Shown here one piece after another: positions 1 to 6,187 of a DNA stretch of 8,087 nucleotides. The stretch lies in contig USNX01000045.1 of NCBI GenBank assembly GCA_900556205.1, positions 1 to 8,087 of the forward strand. Direction: 5' to 3'. The first letter of the stretch is position 1. The number at the start of each line of letters is the position of its first letter. The notes under the pieces are model-generated. The model was not told the DNA's origin. It was given only the letters and a program-made list of their open reading frames with translations, and did no database searches. The translations under genes were made by a program, and so were the position numbers. The stretch is from an uncultured Collinsella sp. GTDB lineage: Bacteria > Actinomycetota > Coriobacteriia > Coriobacteriales > Coriobacteriaceae.

Positions 1-1131
1 GCCGTCTGCGAGTACCGTCCCGAGCTGGAGTATCCGGCGGATGTGTACCTCGAGGGCTCCGACCAGCACCGCGGTTGGTTCCAGAGCTCGCTGCTCACCT
101 CGGTGGGTGCCAACGGCCATGCTCCGTACAAGGCGGTCGTCTCGCAGGGTTTCACGCTCGACGGCCAGGGCCGCAAGATGTCCAAGTCGCTCGGCAATGT
201 TATCGACCCCAATAAGGTCTGCGACGAGATGGGCGCTGACATCATCCGTCTGTGGGTTGCCTCCGTCGACACCAGCTCTGACGTCTCCATCGACCACGAG
301 ATCCTTGCTCGTACGTCCGATGCCTATCGTCGTTTCCGCAACACGCTGCGCTTCCTGCTCTCCGAGCTCGAGGGTCAGTTTGAGCCCGAGACCGACGGCG
401 TCGCCTTTGCCGACTTGCTGCCGCTCGACAAGCTCATGGTCGCCCGTCTGACCCAGGTCCAGGCCGAGGTCGACGATGCCTACGCCAGCTACGAGTTCCC
501 GCGCGCCTACCGTGCGCTCTACGACTTCGTGGTTACCGAGCTTTCCAATGTGTACCTCGACGCCCTGAAGGACCGTCTGTACTGCGACAAGCCCGGCTCG
601 CTCGAGCGCCGCAGCGCCCAGACCGTGCTCGCCGAGCTCTTCTCGATGCTCATGCGCGACCTGCAGCCGATCTTGTCCTATACGGTCGACGAGGCCATGG
701 CCTATGCGCCCGCCGGCTGTGTCGACCACCAGAAGTACGCCGCGCTGCTCGATTGGTACAAGTCGCCCATCACGTTCGACGAGGCCAATGAGTTTGAGGG
801 CGTGCTCGAGGCTTCACTCGAGCTCCGTAGCGCCGTGACCAAGGCCCTTGAGGATGCCCGCTCCGCCGGTACCTTCACTAAGAGCCAGCAGGTCCGCGTC
901 AAGGCGGTCGTTCCCGCCGAGATGTACGCGCTGCTGACCGGTGATAAGGCCGTCGACCTGGCCGAGTTCTACATCGTCTCCGATGTTGAGCTGACCCAGG
1001 GCGAGGAACTCTCCGTTGCCATCGAGGCAGCCGAGGGCGAGTGCTGCGACCGTTGCTGGAACTACCGCACCACCGTCGGCGAGTACAACGGCCACGCGCA
1101 TATCTGCAAGCGCTGCGCGAATGCCCTTTAA
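1..1131 (+). CDS. ileS: Isoleucyl-tRNA synthetase, C-terminal part (5' end outside window)
   Basis: This class I aminoacyl-tRNA synthetase charges tRNA-Ile with isoleucine in the cytoplasm. The frame is open from base 1, so the N-terminal part, including the HIGH motif and the editing domain, lies upstream. Seen here are the end of the catalytic core with the family signature EGSDQHRGWFQSSLLTS (49-99), the KMSKS loop that helps bind ATP (175-189, in GRKMSKSLGN), a helical anticodon-binding domain (about 390-900), and a C-terminal zinc finger. The finger has two CxxC pairs, CDRC (Cys codons at 1045 and 1054) and CKRC (1105 and 1114), typical of the bacterial zinc-containing IleS type. About 376 residues are present of a protein usually 900-1050 long. 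The stop is TAA at 1129, and a strong terminator follows 70 bases later, so the gene ends its transcript. The identification is certain. Confidence 0.98.
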   Translation, partial: AVCEYRPELEYPADVYLEGSDQHRGWFQSSLLTSVGANGHAPYKAVVSQGFTLDGQGRKMSKSLGNVIDPNKVCDEMGADIIRLWVASVDTSSDVSIDHEILARTSDAYRRFRNTLRFLLSELEGQFEPETDGVAFADLLPLDKLMVARLTQVQAEVDDAYASYEFPRAYRALYDFVVTELSNVYLDALKDRLYCDKPGSLERRSAQTVLAELFSMLMRDLQPILSYTVDEAMAYAPAGCVDHQKYAALLDWYKSPITFDEANEFEGVLEASLELRSAVTKALEDARSAGTFTKSQQVRVKAVVPAEMYALLTGDKAVDLAEFYIVSDVELTQGEELSVAIEAAEGECCDRCWNYRTTVGEYNGHAHICKRCANAL

Positions 1132-1200
1132 GGCACGGTAACTCGGCATTTTAGTTATTGGGAGAATTTGGACGCCTTCGGCCCATTTGCTCCGCTGAAT

Positions 1201-1240
1201 AAAAGCGGCATTCTGTTTTTCGGAATGCCGCTTTCTTTTT
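1201..1240 (+). terminator. Intrinsic terminator of ileS
   Basis: A perfect 12-bp stem (AAAGCGGCATTC, 1202-1213, pairing with GAATGCCGCTTT, 1223-1234) encloses a 9-base loop and is followed by C and five T. It lies 70 bases after the ileS stop and 114 bases before lspA, so it separates the two transcription units. The A-run in front of the stem gives only a short T-run on the other strand, and there is no convergent gene for it to serve. Confidence 0.93.
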
Positions 1241-1271
1241 ATGCTGGTTATTTATCTGGCGTTAGCGAATA

Positions 1272-1303
1272 TGTCGTGCGCTCTGCGTGTGGCAATATAA
1301 GAT
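1272..1303 (+). promoter_or_regulatory. Weak promoter candidate for lspA-rluD
   Basis: After the ileS terminator, an AT-richer stretch holds TATAAG (1296-1301), which overlaps TAAGAT (1298-1303), as possible -10 elements. No good -35 lies 16-18 bases upstream (TGTCGT at 1272 is poor). A promoter is required somewhere between 1241 and about 1340, because the terminator precedes it and lspA follows. The exact site is a guess. Confidence 0.3.
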
Positions 1304-1353
1304 GGTTAATTGCGTTAAACGGAATTCGATGTTCTTGAGGGTAGGGGATTGAT

Positions 1354-1953
1354 TTGGGTCGTGCTGGGGGTATGACGCCGCCTTTGCGTTGGCGGTTGGG
1401 TGTTGCTGGTGGGGTGGCGCTGGTTGTGCTGCTTCTTGACCAGCTGACCAAGCTTGCGGTTCGTGCCGTGGGCGACGCTTTGCATGTGACCGTCATCCCC
1501 GGTGTCATTGACTTTATGTTTGTCCGTAATATCGGTGCTGCCTTTAGCATGGGCGAGGGGCATGGCGTTGCGTTCGCTTTGCTGGCGCTTGCGGTCATTG
1601 TCGCCATTGCCGTGTACTTGCTTCGCACGCCCCAGCTTGCTCGCTTGGAGGTTGTGGGCATGGCTATGGTCGTGGGTGGCGCCATTGGCAACGCGATCGA
1701 TCGCCTGGCTTTTGGCTTTGTGACCGATTTTATTGCCACCACCTTCATCGACTTTCCCGTCTTTAACGTGGCCGATATTGGCATCACCGTAGGCGTTGTG
1801 CTTGCCCTCATCGGCTACATGTTCTTGAGCCCTGCGGCCCGCGAAGTCGATGCGACTGCCGAGCTCAATGCCCGTGATGAGGCCCGCGCCAAGCGCAAAG
1901 CCAAGCAGCGTGGGGAGCGTGCCCGCAAGATTCGCGAAAGGAATGAGCGTTAA
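1354..1953 (+). CDS. lspA: Lipoprotein signal peptidase (signal peptidase II)
   Basis: This aspartic protease of the cytoplasmic membrane cleaves the signal peptide of diacylglyceryl-modified prolipoproteins just before the lipobox cysteine. The 199-residue product has four hydrophobic segments (about 14-30, 70-90, 97-115, 140-160). It carries the family motifs DQLTK (29-33), N-IGAAFS (59-65), GNAIDR (112-117) and FNVADIGI (137-144). Asp116 and Asp141 are the expected catalytic pair. The start is taken as TTG because AGGGG (1343-1347) sits 6 bases before it. The first ATG (1372) has only a G-run touching it, and would give 193 residues. The last ~38 residues form an unusual, strongly basic and charged tail (KRKAKQRGERARKIRERNER) beyond the fourth membrane helix. 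The TAA stop shares one base with the rluD ATG, so the two are translationally coupled. Confidence 0.95.
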   Translation: MGRAGGMTPPLRWRLGVAGGVALVVLLLDQLTKLAVRAVGDALHVTVIPGVIDFMFVRNIGAAFSMGEGHGVAFALLALAVIVAIAVYLLRTPQLARLEVVGMAMVVGGAIGNAIDRLAFGFVTDFIATTFIDFPVFNVADIGITVGVVLALIGYMFLSPAAREVDATAELNARDEARAKRKAKQRGERARKIRERNER

Positions 1954-2966
1954 TGGCCGACATCCATATTCTTGTTGCCGACGATTGCTCTGGCCAGCGT
2001 CTCGACGCCTTTCTGGGTGCCAACGACGGCTGCCCCACGCGCTCTGCCTGCGCGCATCTGATCGAGGGCGGCGCCGTAATCGTGAACGGCGAGACCTGCC
2101 TATCAAAAAAATATGCTGTGCGCTCCGGTGACCGCATCTCGGTCGACCTGCCCGAGCCGCATGATCCCACTGATGTGATTCCCGAGGCCATCCCCCTCGA
2201 TATCCGTTACGAGGACGACTACCTCATCGTGCTCTCCAAGCAGCGCGGCCTGGTGTGTCATCCCGCCCATGGCCACGAGAGCGGCACGCTTGCGAACGCT
2301 CTGGTCTACCACTGCGGCATTGACCATCTGGGTACCGTGCAGGGTGAGGACCGCCCCGGCATCGTGCATCGTTTGGATCGCGATACCTCGGGCCTCATGC
2401 TTGCGGCAAAAGACGACGACACGCAGCGCGCGCTCCAAAATCTCATTCGCACGCGCACGCTCGATCGTCGCTATATCACGCTCGTTCACGGACATATCGC
2501 TATGGATGAGGGCACCATTAACACCGGCATTGCCCGTTCTACGCGTGACCGTGTCAAGATGGCGGTTTCGGACGATCCTTTCGCGCGCCAGGCCATTACG
2601 ACCTTTAAGGTCCTCGAGCGCTTCGATTCCACGCGTTTTGACGACGGCTATACGCTCGTCGAGTGCCACCTGTTTACGGGCCGCACACATCAGATTCGCG
2701 TGCATATGCGCCATATCAACCACGCCTGCGTGGGCGATCCGCTCTACGGCAAGTGCGATGCACGCGCCGATCAAGGTCTGACCAGGCAATTCCTTCATTC
2801 CTGGCGTGTTGCATTCGACCATCCCGTGACGGGGGAGCGCATTGAGTGCCGCGACGAGCTACCGTGGGATCTCGCCGCGGTTCTTGACGACCTGGCCCCG
2901 CGCTCGCTTGGCCGCACCGCTGCCGGCGACGAAATCGTTCCGCAGCTCGGTCTGCTCGAAGCCTAG
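1953..2966 (+). CDS. rluD: RluD-type large-subunit pseudouridine synthase
   Basis: This RluA-family enzyme isomerises uridine to pseudouridine in 23S rRNA. In E. coli, RluD acts on helix 69 (positions 1911, 1915 and 1917), and the same target is inferred here. The 337-residue protein has an N-terminal S4 RNA-binding domain (about 13-66), then the catalytic domain with HRLDRDTSG (139-147), in which Asp142 is the nucleophile. The later conserved blocks are FTGRTHQIRVH (241-251) and GDPLYG (261-266). The length is normal for RluD (about 300-330), with roughly 20 extra residues at the C-terminus. ATG at 1953 overlaps the lspA stop (TAATG), and AAAGGA (1937-1942) inside lspA serves as a ribosome site about 10 bases away. 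The lspA-rluD pairing is a common bacterial arrangement. The S4 domain argues for RluD over RluA, which lacks it. RluC, which also has S4, cannot be fully excluded. Confidence 0.93.
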   Translation: MADIHILVADDCSGQRLDAFLGANDGCPTRSACAHLIEGGAVIVNGETCLSKKYAVRSGDRISVDLPEPHDPTDVIPEAIPLDIRYEDDYLIVLSKQRGLVCHPAHGHESGTLANALVYHCGIDHLGTVQGEDRPGIVHRLDRDTSGLMLAAKDDDTQRALQNLIRTRTLDRRYITLVHGHIAMDEGTINTGIARSTRDRVKMAVSDDPFARQAITTFKVLERFDSTRFDDGYTLVECHLFTGRTHQIRVHMRHINHACVGDPLYGKCDARADQGLTRQFLHSWRVAFDHPVTGERIECRDELPWDLAAVLDDLAPRSLGRTAAGDEIVPQLGLLEA

Positions 2967-2984
2967 CCAGTATTAGGTGGTTTC

Positions 2985-3011
2985 TTGAACTCGGTAAGCC
3001 TGCGGTAAGAT
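2985..3011 (+). promoter_or_regulatory. Promoter candidate for the glycosyltransferase gene
   Basis: TTGAAC (2985-2990) fits a -35 element, and TAAGAT (3006-3011) fits a -10 with a spacer of 15 bases, which is somewhat short. Transcription would begin near 3018-3020 and give a leader of about 30 bases carrying the GGGAG ribosome site. It lies just after the rluD stop, and no terminator is visible between rluD and this site. Confidence 0.45.
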
Positions 3012-3021
3012 ATACGGTTGT

Positions 3022-3035
3022 TTACGTAACGCGTT
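3022..3035 (+). promoter_or_regulatory. Two overlapping palindromes at the expected transcript start
   Basis: TTACGTAA (3022-3029) and AACGCGTT (3028-3035) are each perfect 8-base palindromes sharing two bases, placed just downstream of the candidate -10. This would suit a repressor site, but each palindrome is short and may be chance. Confidence 0.2.
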
Positions 3036-3048
3036 CTCGGGAGCCTGC

Positions 3049-4344
3049 ATGCTCGCCTTTTTACAAACCAACACACCCATCGTGATCTTCAACCAGATTG
3101 TTGTCACGCTGCTCACGGTCTGCTTTCTGTACCAGGTGGTCTTCTTTGTCATTGGCGCTCTTCGTGGCGAGGTCGCGCCTCCCAAGGCCAAAAAACTTCA
3201 CCGCTATGCCTTCTTCATTGCTGCGCATAACGAGGAAGCCGTAATTGCCAATCTCGTACGCTCCATCAAGGACCAGGATTATCCGTCCGAGCTTATCGAG
3301 GTCTTTGTGGTCGCCGATGCCTGCACCGACAACACCGCGCAGCTCGCACGCGAGGCCGGTGCCATTGTTTACGAGCGCAATGACCTGGCCCGAAAGGGCA
3401 AGAGCTGGGTCATGGACTTTGGTTTCGATCGCATTCTCAACGAGTATCCCGACACGTTTGAGGGCTACTTTATCTTCGATGCCGATAACGTCATCTCCCG
3501 CGATTACGTCTCCAAGATGAACGATGCCTTTGACCAGGGCTTCCATGTGGTCACGAGCTATCGTAACTCCAAGAATTTTGGCAGCTCGTGGATCTCGGCA
3601 GCTAATGCTACTTGGTACCTGCGCGAGGCGCGCTTTCTCAATAACGCGCGCAACATCTGCAAGACTTCTTGCGCTGTCTCTGGTTCGGGCTACCTCATCT
3701 CCGCCAGCGTTATCGAGGGCATGCACGGTTGGCAGTTCCATACGCTGACCGAGGATATTCAGTTCACCACGTTCTGCGCCATTCACGGCATTCGCATCGG
3801 TTATGCGCCTGCGGAGTTCTTTGACGAGCAACCCGTGACGTTCAAGGCATCCTGGAAGCAGCGTATGCGCTGGACCAAGGGCTTCTACCAGGTCTTTTTT
3901 ACCTATGGCAAGCATCTTGTCAAATCGACGTTCCGCTATCATCGCTTTGCCGCGTACGACATGTTTATGACCATCGCTCCGGGCATGCTGCTGTCCCTGA
4001 TCTCCATGCTCGCCAACGCGACGTTCCTGATCGCGGGCGGTCTTTCGCATGGTTTCTTGGCTACCGAAGTCGAGATGCAGGCGTGCGCCGCTTCGCTCAT
4101 TATGACCTTCGCCATGATGTATCAGACGTTCTTTATCCTGGCGCTGCTCACGACTATCTTTGAGTACAAGCACATTCACTGCGCGCAAAAGTGGCGTCTG
4201 GTGACTAACCTGTTTACCTTCCCGATCTTTATGTTCAGCTATATCCCCATCACGGTGGCTGCGCTGTTCCTGAAGGTCGACTGGGTGCCGACGCAGCACG
4301 CCGTCAACGTCACCCTTGACGAGGTCATGCAAGGCGCCAAATAA
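3049..4344 (+). CDS. Membrane-bound family 2 glycosyltransferase (processive type)
   Basis: This GT2-fold enzyme should transfer sugar from a nucleotide-sugar donor on the inner face of the membrane, probably building or extending a surface polysaccharide. The 431-residue protein has one N-terminal membrane segment (about 12-38), a cytoplasmic GT-A domain (about 50-290) and three C-terminal hydrophobic segments (about 304-330, 344-371, 385-410). Motifs in order are AAHNEE (58-63), DACTD (90-94), the metal-binding FDADN (143-147), TED (234-236, catalytic base) and QRMRW (271-275). The QxxRW signature is that of processive synthases (cellulose, hyaluronan, poly-GlcNAc). GGGAG (3039-3043) is 5 bases before the ATG. 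No acceptor, export or sugar-nucleotide gene lies beside it, so donor and product cannot be named. The family is clear, the substrate unknown. Confidence 0.92.
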   Translation: MLAFLQTNTPIVIFNQIVVTLLTVCFLYQVVFFVIGALRGEVAPPKAKKLHRYAFFIAAHNEEAVIANLVRSIKDQDYPSELIEVFVVADACTDNTAQLAREAGAIVYERNDLARKGKSWVMDFGFDRILNEYPDTFEGYFIFDADNVISRDYVSKMNDAFDQGFHVVTSYRNSKNFGSSWISAANATWYLREARFLNNARNICKTSCAVSGSGYLISASVIEGMHGWQFHTLTEDIQFTTFCAIHGIRIGYAPAEFFDEQPVTFKASWKQRMRWTKGFYQVFFTYGKHLVKSTFRYHRFAAYDMFMTIAPGMLLSLISMLANATFLIAGGLSHGFLATEVEMQACAASLIMTFAMMYQTFFILALLTTIFEYKHIHCAQKWRLVTNLFTFPIFMFSYIPITVAALFLKVDWVPTQHAVNVTLDEVMQGAK

Positions 4345-4352
4345 TCACCACC

Positions 4353-4400
4353 AAAACCACCACAAAGGGGACAGGCACCTTTGTGGTGGTTTTTGTTTTT
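4353..4400 (+). terminator. Long REP-like hairpin with T-run after the glycosyltransferase
   Basis: A perfect 16-bp stem (4353-4368 with 4378-4393) encloses the 9-base loop GGACAGGCA and leads into a T-rich tail with one G (4390-4400). It begins 9 bases after the glycosyltransferase stop and should act as an intrinsic terminator. The stem-loop contains GGGGACAGGCACC, a core I associate with dispersed REP-type palindromes. It ends only 25 bases before the next start codon. Confidence 0.88.
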
Positions 4401-4425
4401 GCGATGTAACTCGAGGAGGCGTTCG

Positions 4426-4848
4426 ATGGTCTATATCCCGTTTTGGTTGTTTGCTATTGCTGGCGCCGTTATCGATGCTCGTGATCGGCGGTTCCCGAAT
4501 TCGCTTGCCGGCGCGTGTGCGGTGGCGGCGTTAGCGGGTGTTTGGTTCGATCTCGGTTTGAACACAGCGCTTGACCACGCAGGTCTTGCCGTCATCGTGT
4601 ATCTTGCTCTCGTGCTGACTGAGTCCCTCTGGCGTCGTCTTCGCCAAACCCCGGGCATCGGCATGGGAGATGCTAAGGCACTTTTCGCGCTTTGCACGCT
4701 CGACCCTATGGGTGGCATCGTGGCATTTGCCGCTGCGCTCCTGGTTCTTGCCCTCTCCTGCCTCATCACGAAATCGCGCTCTCTGCCATTGCTCCCGTTT
4801 TTGGTGCCGATTTTTGCCATAATCGAGGTCGTGGGCTGCACTTTGTAA
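4426..4848 (+). CDS. Short A24 prepilin peptidase (TadV/CpaA-like)
   Basis: This is an integral membrane aspartic peptidase of the GxGD class, which removes the leader of type IV or Tad prepilins. The 140-residue product is almost wholly hydrophobic, with about five segments. It carries the two family motifs: DARDRRFPN (17-25, matching DxxxxxIPN with Asp17) and GIGMGDAK (77-84, with Asp82). The length fits the minimal catalytic domain. The N-terminal methyltransferase domain of PilD is absent. The start is secure: GAGGAGG (4413-4419) lies 6 bases before the ATG. No prepilin, pilus ATPase or secretin gene is in the window, so its substrate must be encoded elsewhere. The strong hairpin just upstream leaves no space for a conventional promoter. 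A dGTPase-like gene starts 31 bases downstream and may be co-transcribed. Confidence 0.85.
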   Translation: MVYIPFWLFAIAGAVIDARDRRFPNSLAGACAVAALAGVWFDLGLNTALDHAGLAVIVYLALVLTESLWRRLRQTPGIGMGDAKALFALCTLDPMGGIVAFAAALLVLALSCLITKSRSLPLLPFLVPIFAIIEVVGCTL

Positions 4849-4879
4849 CCGATTGCGCATCCTTCTTAAGGAGCATGCC

Positions 4880-6127
4880 ATGGCAATTAATCAAGAAACG
4901 GCCGTCATTAAGGCGCGCATGGACCGTATTCCCTCGGCGTTGTCGCCCGAACTTGTCGAGCGCATTGCCGCCGATCGTGCTTCGGGGCATGTCAACCCGT
5001 ATCGTTGCAACGACGATCAGGTCATTCGTCGTATTGATCGCGCCGCCGACAAAGGCACGCTTATGCGTCCGGCGTTTATGCGCGATACCGAAAAGATACT
5101 TCATCTTCCGGCGTACACCCGTTATGCAGGCAAAACGCAGGTCTTTAGCTTCCGTAGCAATGATGATCTTTCACGCCGCGGTTTGCACGTGCAGCTCGTC
5201 TCCCGCATTGCGCGCGATATCGGTCGCGCCCTGGGGCTCAATTGCGATCTGATCGAGGCGATTGGCCTGGGTCACGACCTGGGACACACGCCTTTCGGCC
5301 ATGCCGGCGAGCGCTTCCTCAACGATATCTTTCATGAGCGTACGGGGCGTTATTTTTTCCATAACGTGCAGTCGGTCCGCGTGCTCGACGCGTTGTATGG
5401 CCGCAACGTGTCGCTCCAGACGCTCGACGGCGTGCTATGCCATAACGGCGAGTACGAGCAGCGTGTGTTTGAGCTCTCGGACACGGGCTCCTTTGACCAG
5501 TTTGACCAGACGGTTGAGGGTTGCATTGCCACGGGCTATAGCGCAATTGAGCATCTGCGTCCCATGACGCTCGAGGGCTGCGTCGTTCGCATCTCGGATA
5601 TTCTTGCCTACGTCGGTCGTGACCGTCAGGATGCGATCGCGGCGGGCCTGCTTTCGCCTGACGCTTTTGATGATGGCCGGGGCGGTGCTTACAACAGTTG
5701 GATCCTCACGCATGCCTCCATCGATATCGTTGAGCACAGCTATGGTAAGCCGCGCATCGAGATGAGCGAGGACCTGTTTGAGGAAATCCGCCGGGCCAAG
5801 CGGGAGAATTACGAGAAGATTTACAGTAAGGGCGGTATCGAGGGCGATTCCGAGGCGGAGCTGCGCGAGGCTTTCGAAAAGCTCTACGACCGTTGCCTGC
5901 GGGATCTAAACAGTGGCGACGAGTCCTCTTACATCTTTAAGCACCATATTTCGCGCATTGAGCAGCAGCTTTCCTACTATGATCGCACCTATGCCTGGCA
6001 GGACGACAAGGATCAAGCCGTGGTGGATTATATCGCGAGCATGACGGACGGTTATTTTTGCGAGCTGACGAGCAAGTTATTCCCTGGTCTGGAGTTTCCG
6101 CACCGTACCTATATTAACGAACGGTAG
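4880..6127 (+). CDS. dgt: dGTPase-like HD-domain deoxynucleotide triphosphohydrolase
   Basis: By family, this cytosolic metal-dependent hydrolase splits dNTPs (classically dGTP) into the deoxynucleoside and triphosphate, lowering dNTP pools. The 415-residue protein shows the family entry motif ILHLPAYTRYAGKTQVF (73-89). The HD metal site follows in order: His103 (in GLHVQLVSRIARDIG), His132-Asp133 (in GLGHDLGHTPFGHAGE, with His136 and His141) and Asp230 (in RISDILAYVGRD). The region after about residue 300 is helical and charged, as in other members. The start is ATG 4880, with TAAGGAG (4867-4873) 6 bases upstream. TTG 4853 in the same frame has no ribosome site. No promoter is obvious in the 31-base gap from the prepilin peptidase gene. 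The last codons (Asn-Glu-Arg-stop) form half of a LexA-type palindrome serving the next gene. Which dNTP is preferred cannot be read from sequence. Confidence 0.9.
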   Translation: MAINQETAVIKARMDRIPSALSPELVERIAADRASGHVNPYRCNDDQVIRRIDRAADKGTLMRPAFMRDTEKILHLPAYTRYAGKTQVFSFRSNDDLSRRGLHVQLVSRIARDIGRALGLNCDLIEAIGLGHDLGHTPFGHAGERFLNDIFHERTGRYFFHNVQSVRVLDALYGRNVSLQTLDGVLCHNGEYEQRVFELSDTGSFDQFDQTVEGCIATGYSAIEHLRPMTLEGCVVRISDILAYVGRDRQDAIAAGLLSPDAFDDGRGGAYNSWILTHASIDIVEHSYGKPRIEMSEDLFEEIRRAKRENYEKIYSKGGIEGDSEAELREAFEKLYDRCLRDLNSGDESSYIFKHHISRIEQQLSYYDRTYAWQDDKDQAVVDYIASMTDGYFCELTSKLFPGLEFPHRTYINER

Positions 6128-6132
6128 TTCGT
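6117..6132 (+). promoter_or_regulatory. LexA-type SOS box upstream of rarA
   Basis: ACGAAC (6117-6122), GGTA and GTTCGT (6127-6132) make a perfect 6+4+6 palindrome. Its core CGAAC-N4-GTTCG matches the LexA/DinR operator of Gram-positive bacteria and actinobacteria (CGAACN4GTTCG type). It includes the dGTPase stop codon (TAG, 6125-6127) and covers the position of a -35 element relative to TATACT at 6143. LexA bound here would block RNA polymerase. A third copy of the half-site, ACGAAC, lies at 6153-6158 near the expected transcript start. Confidence 0.75.
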
Positions 6133-6142
6133 ATCTTTTCGG

Positions 6143-6148
6143 TATACT
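6143..6148 (+). promoter_or_regulatory. -10 element of the rarA promoter
   Basis: TATACT is a near-consensus -10 in the 60-base gap between the dGTPase gene and rarA. The expected -35 place (6120-6125, AACGGT) is a poor match and lies inside the LexA-type palindrome. Transcription would start near 6155, giving a leader of about 18-33 bases depending on which ATG is used. Confidence 0.55.
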
Positions 6149-6187
6149 GTTGACGAACAAAGCTTTTGATTGATGCATGGGATGGCT

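Noticed and set aside
1241..1300. A 19-residue frame beginning with ATG right after the ileS terminator
   Set aside because: The ATG touches the terminator T-run, so there is no transcript leader or ribosome site for it, and it is too short to judge.
2103..2822. A 239-codon minus-strand frame opposite rluD
   Set aside because: It lies wholly inside rluD in antisense, without a start site or known domain.
3061..4332. A 423-codon open frame on the minus strand opposite the glycosyltransferase
   Set aside because: It mirrors the codon bias of the GT2 gene, has no ribosome site or recognisable domain, and the + strand gene has all its family motifs.
4381..4410. TTGTGG / TGTAAC as a promoter for the prepilin peptidase
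   Set aside because: Both elements are weak, the -35 is simply the hairpin arm, and the transcript would start near 4417, destroying the gene's own ribosome site.
4381..4425. Upstream TTG (4381) as the start of the prepilin peptidase
   Set aside because: It lies inside the terminator hairpin. ATG 4426 has a near-perfect ribosome site 6 bases before it and begins a normal membrane segment.
4853..4879. Upstream TTG (4853) as the start of the dGTPase-like gene
   Set aside because: No ribosome site precedes it, while TAAGGAG stands 6 bases before ATG 4880.
6150..6155. TTGACG as a -35 element for rarA
   Set aside because: A partner -10 would fall at about 6172-6178, where the sequence (GATGCA) does not fit and which would place the transcript start inside the rarA coding region.
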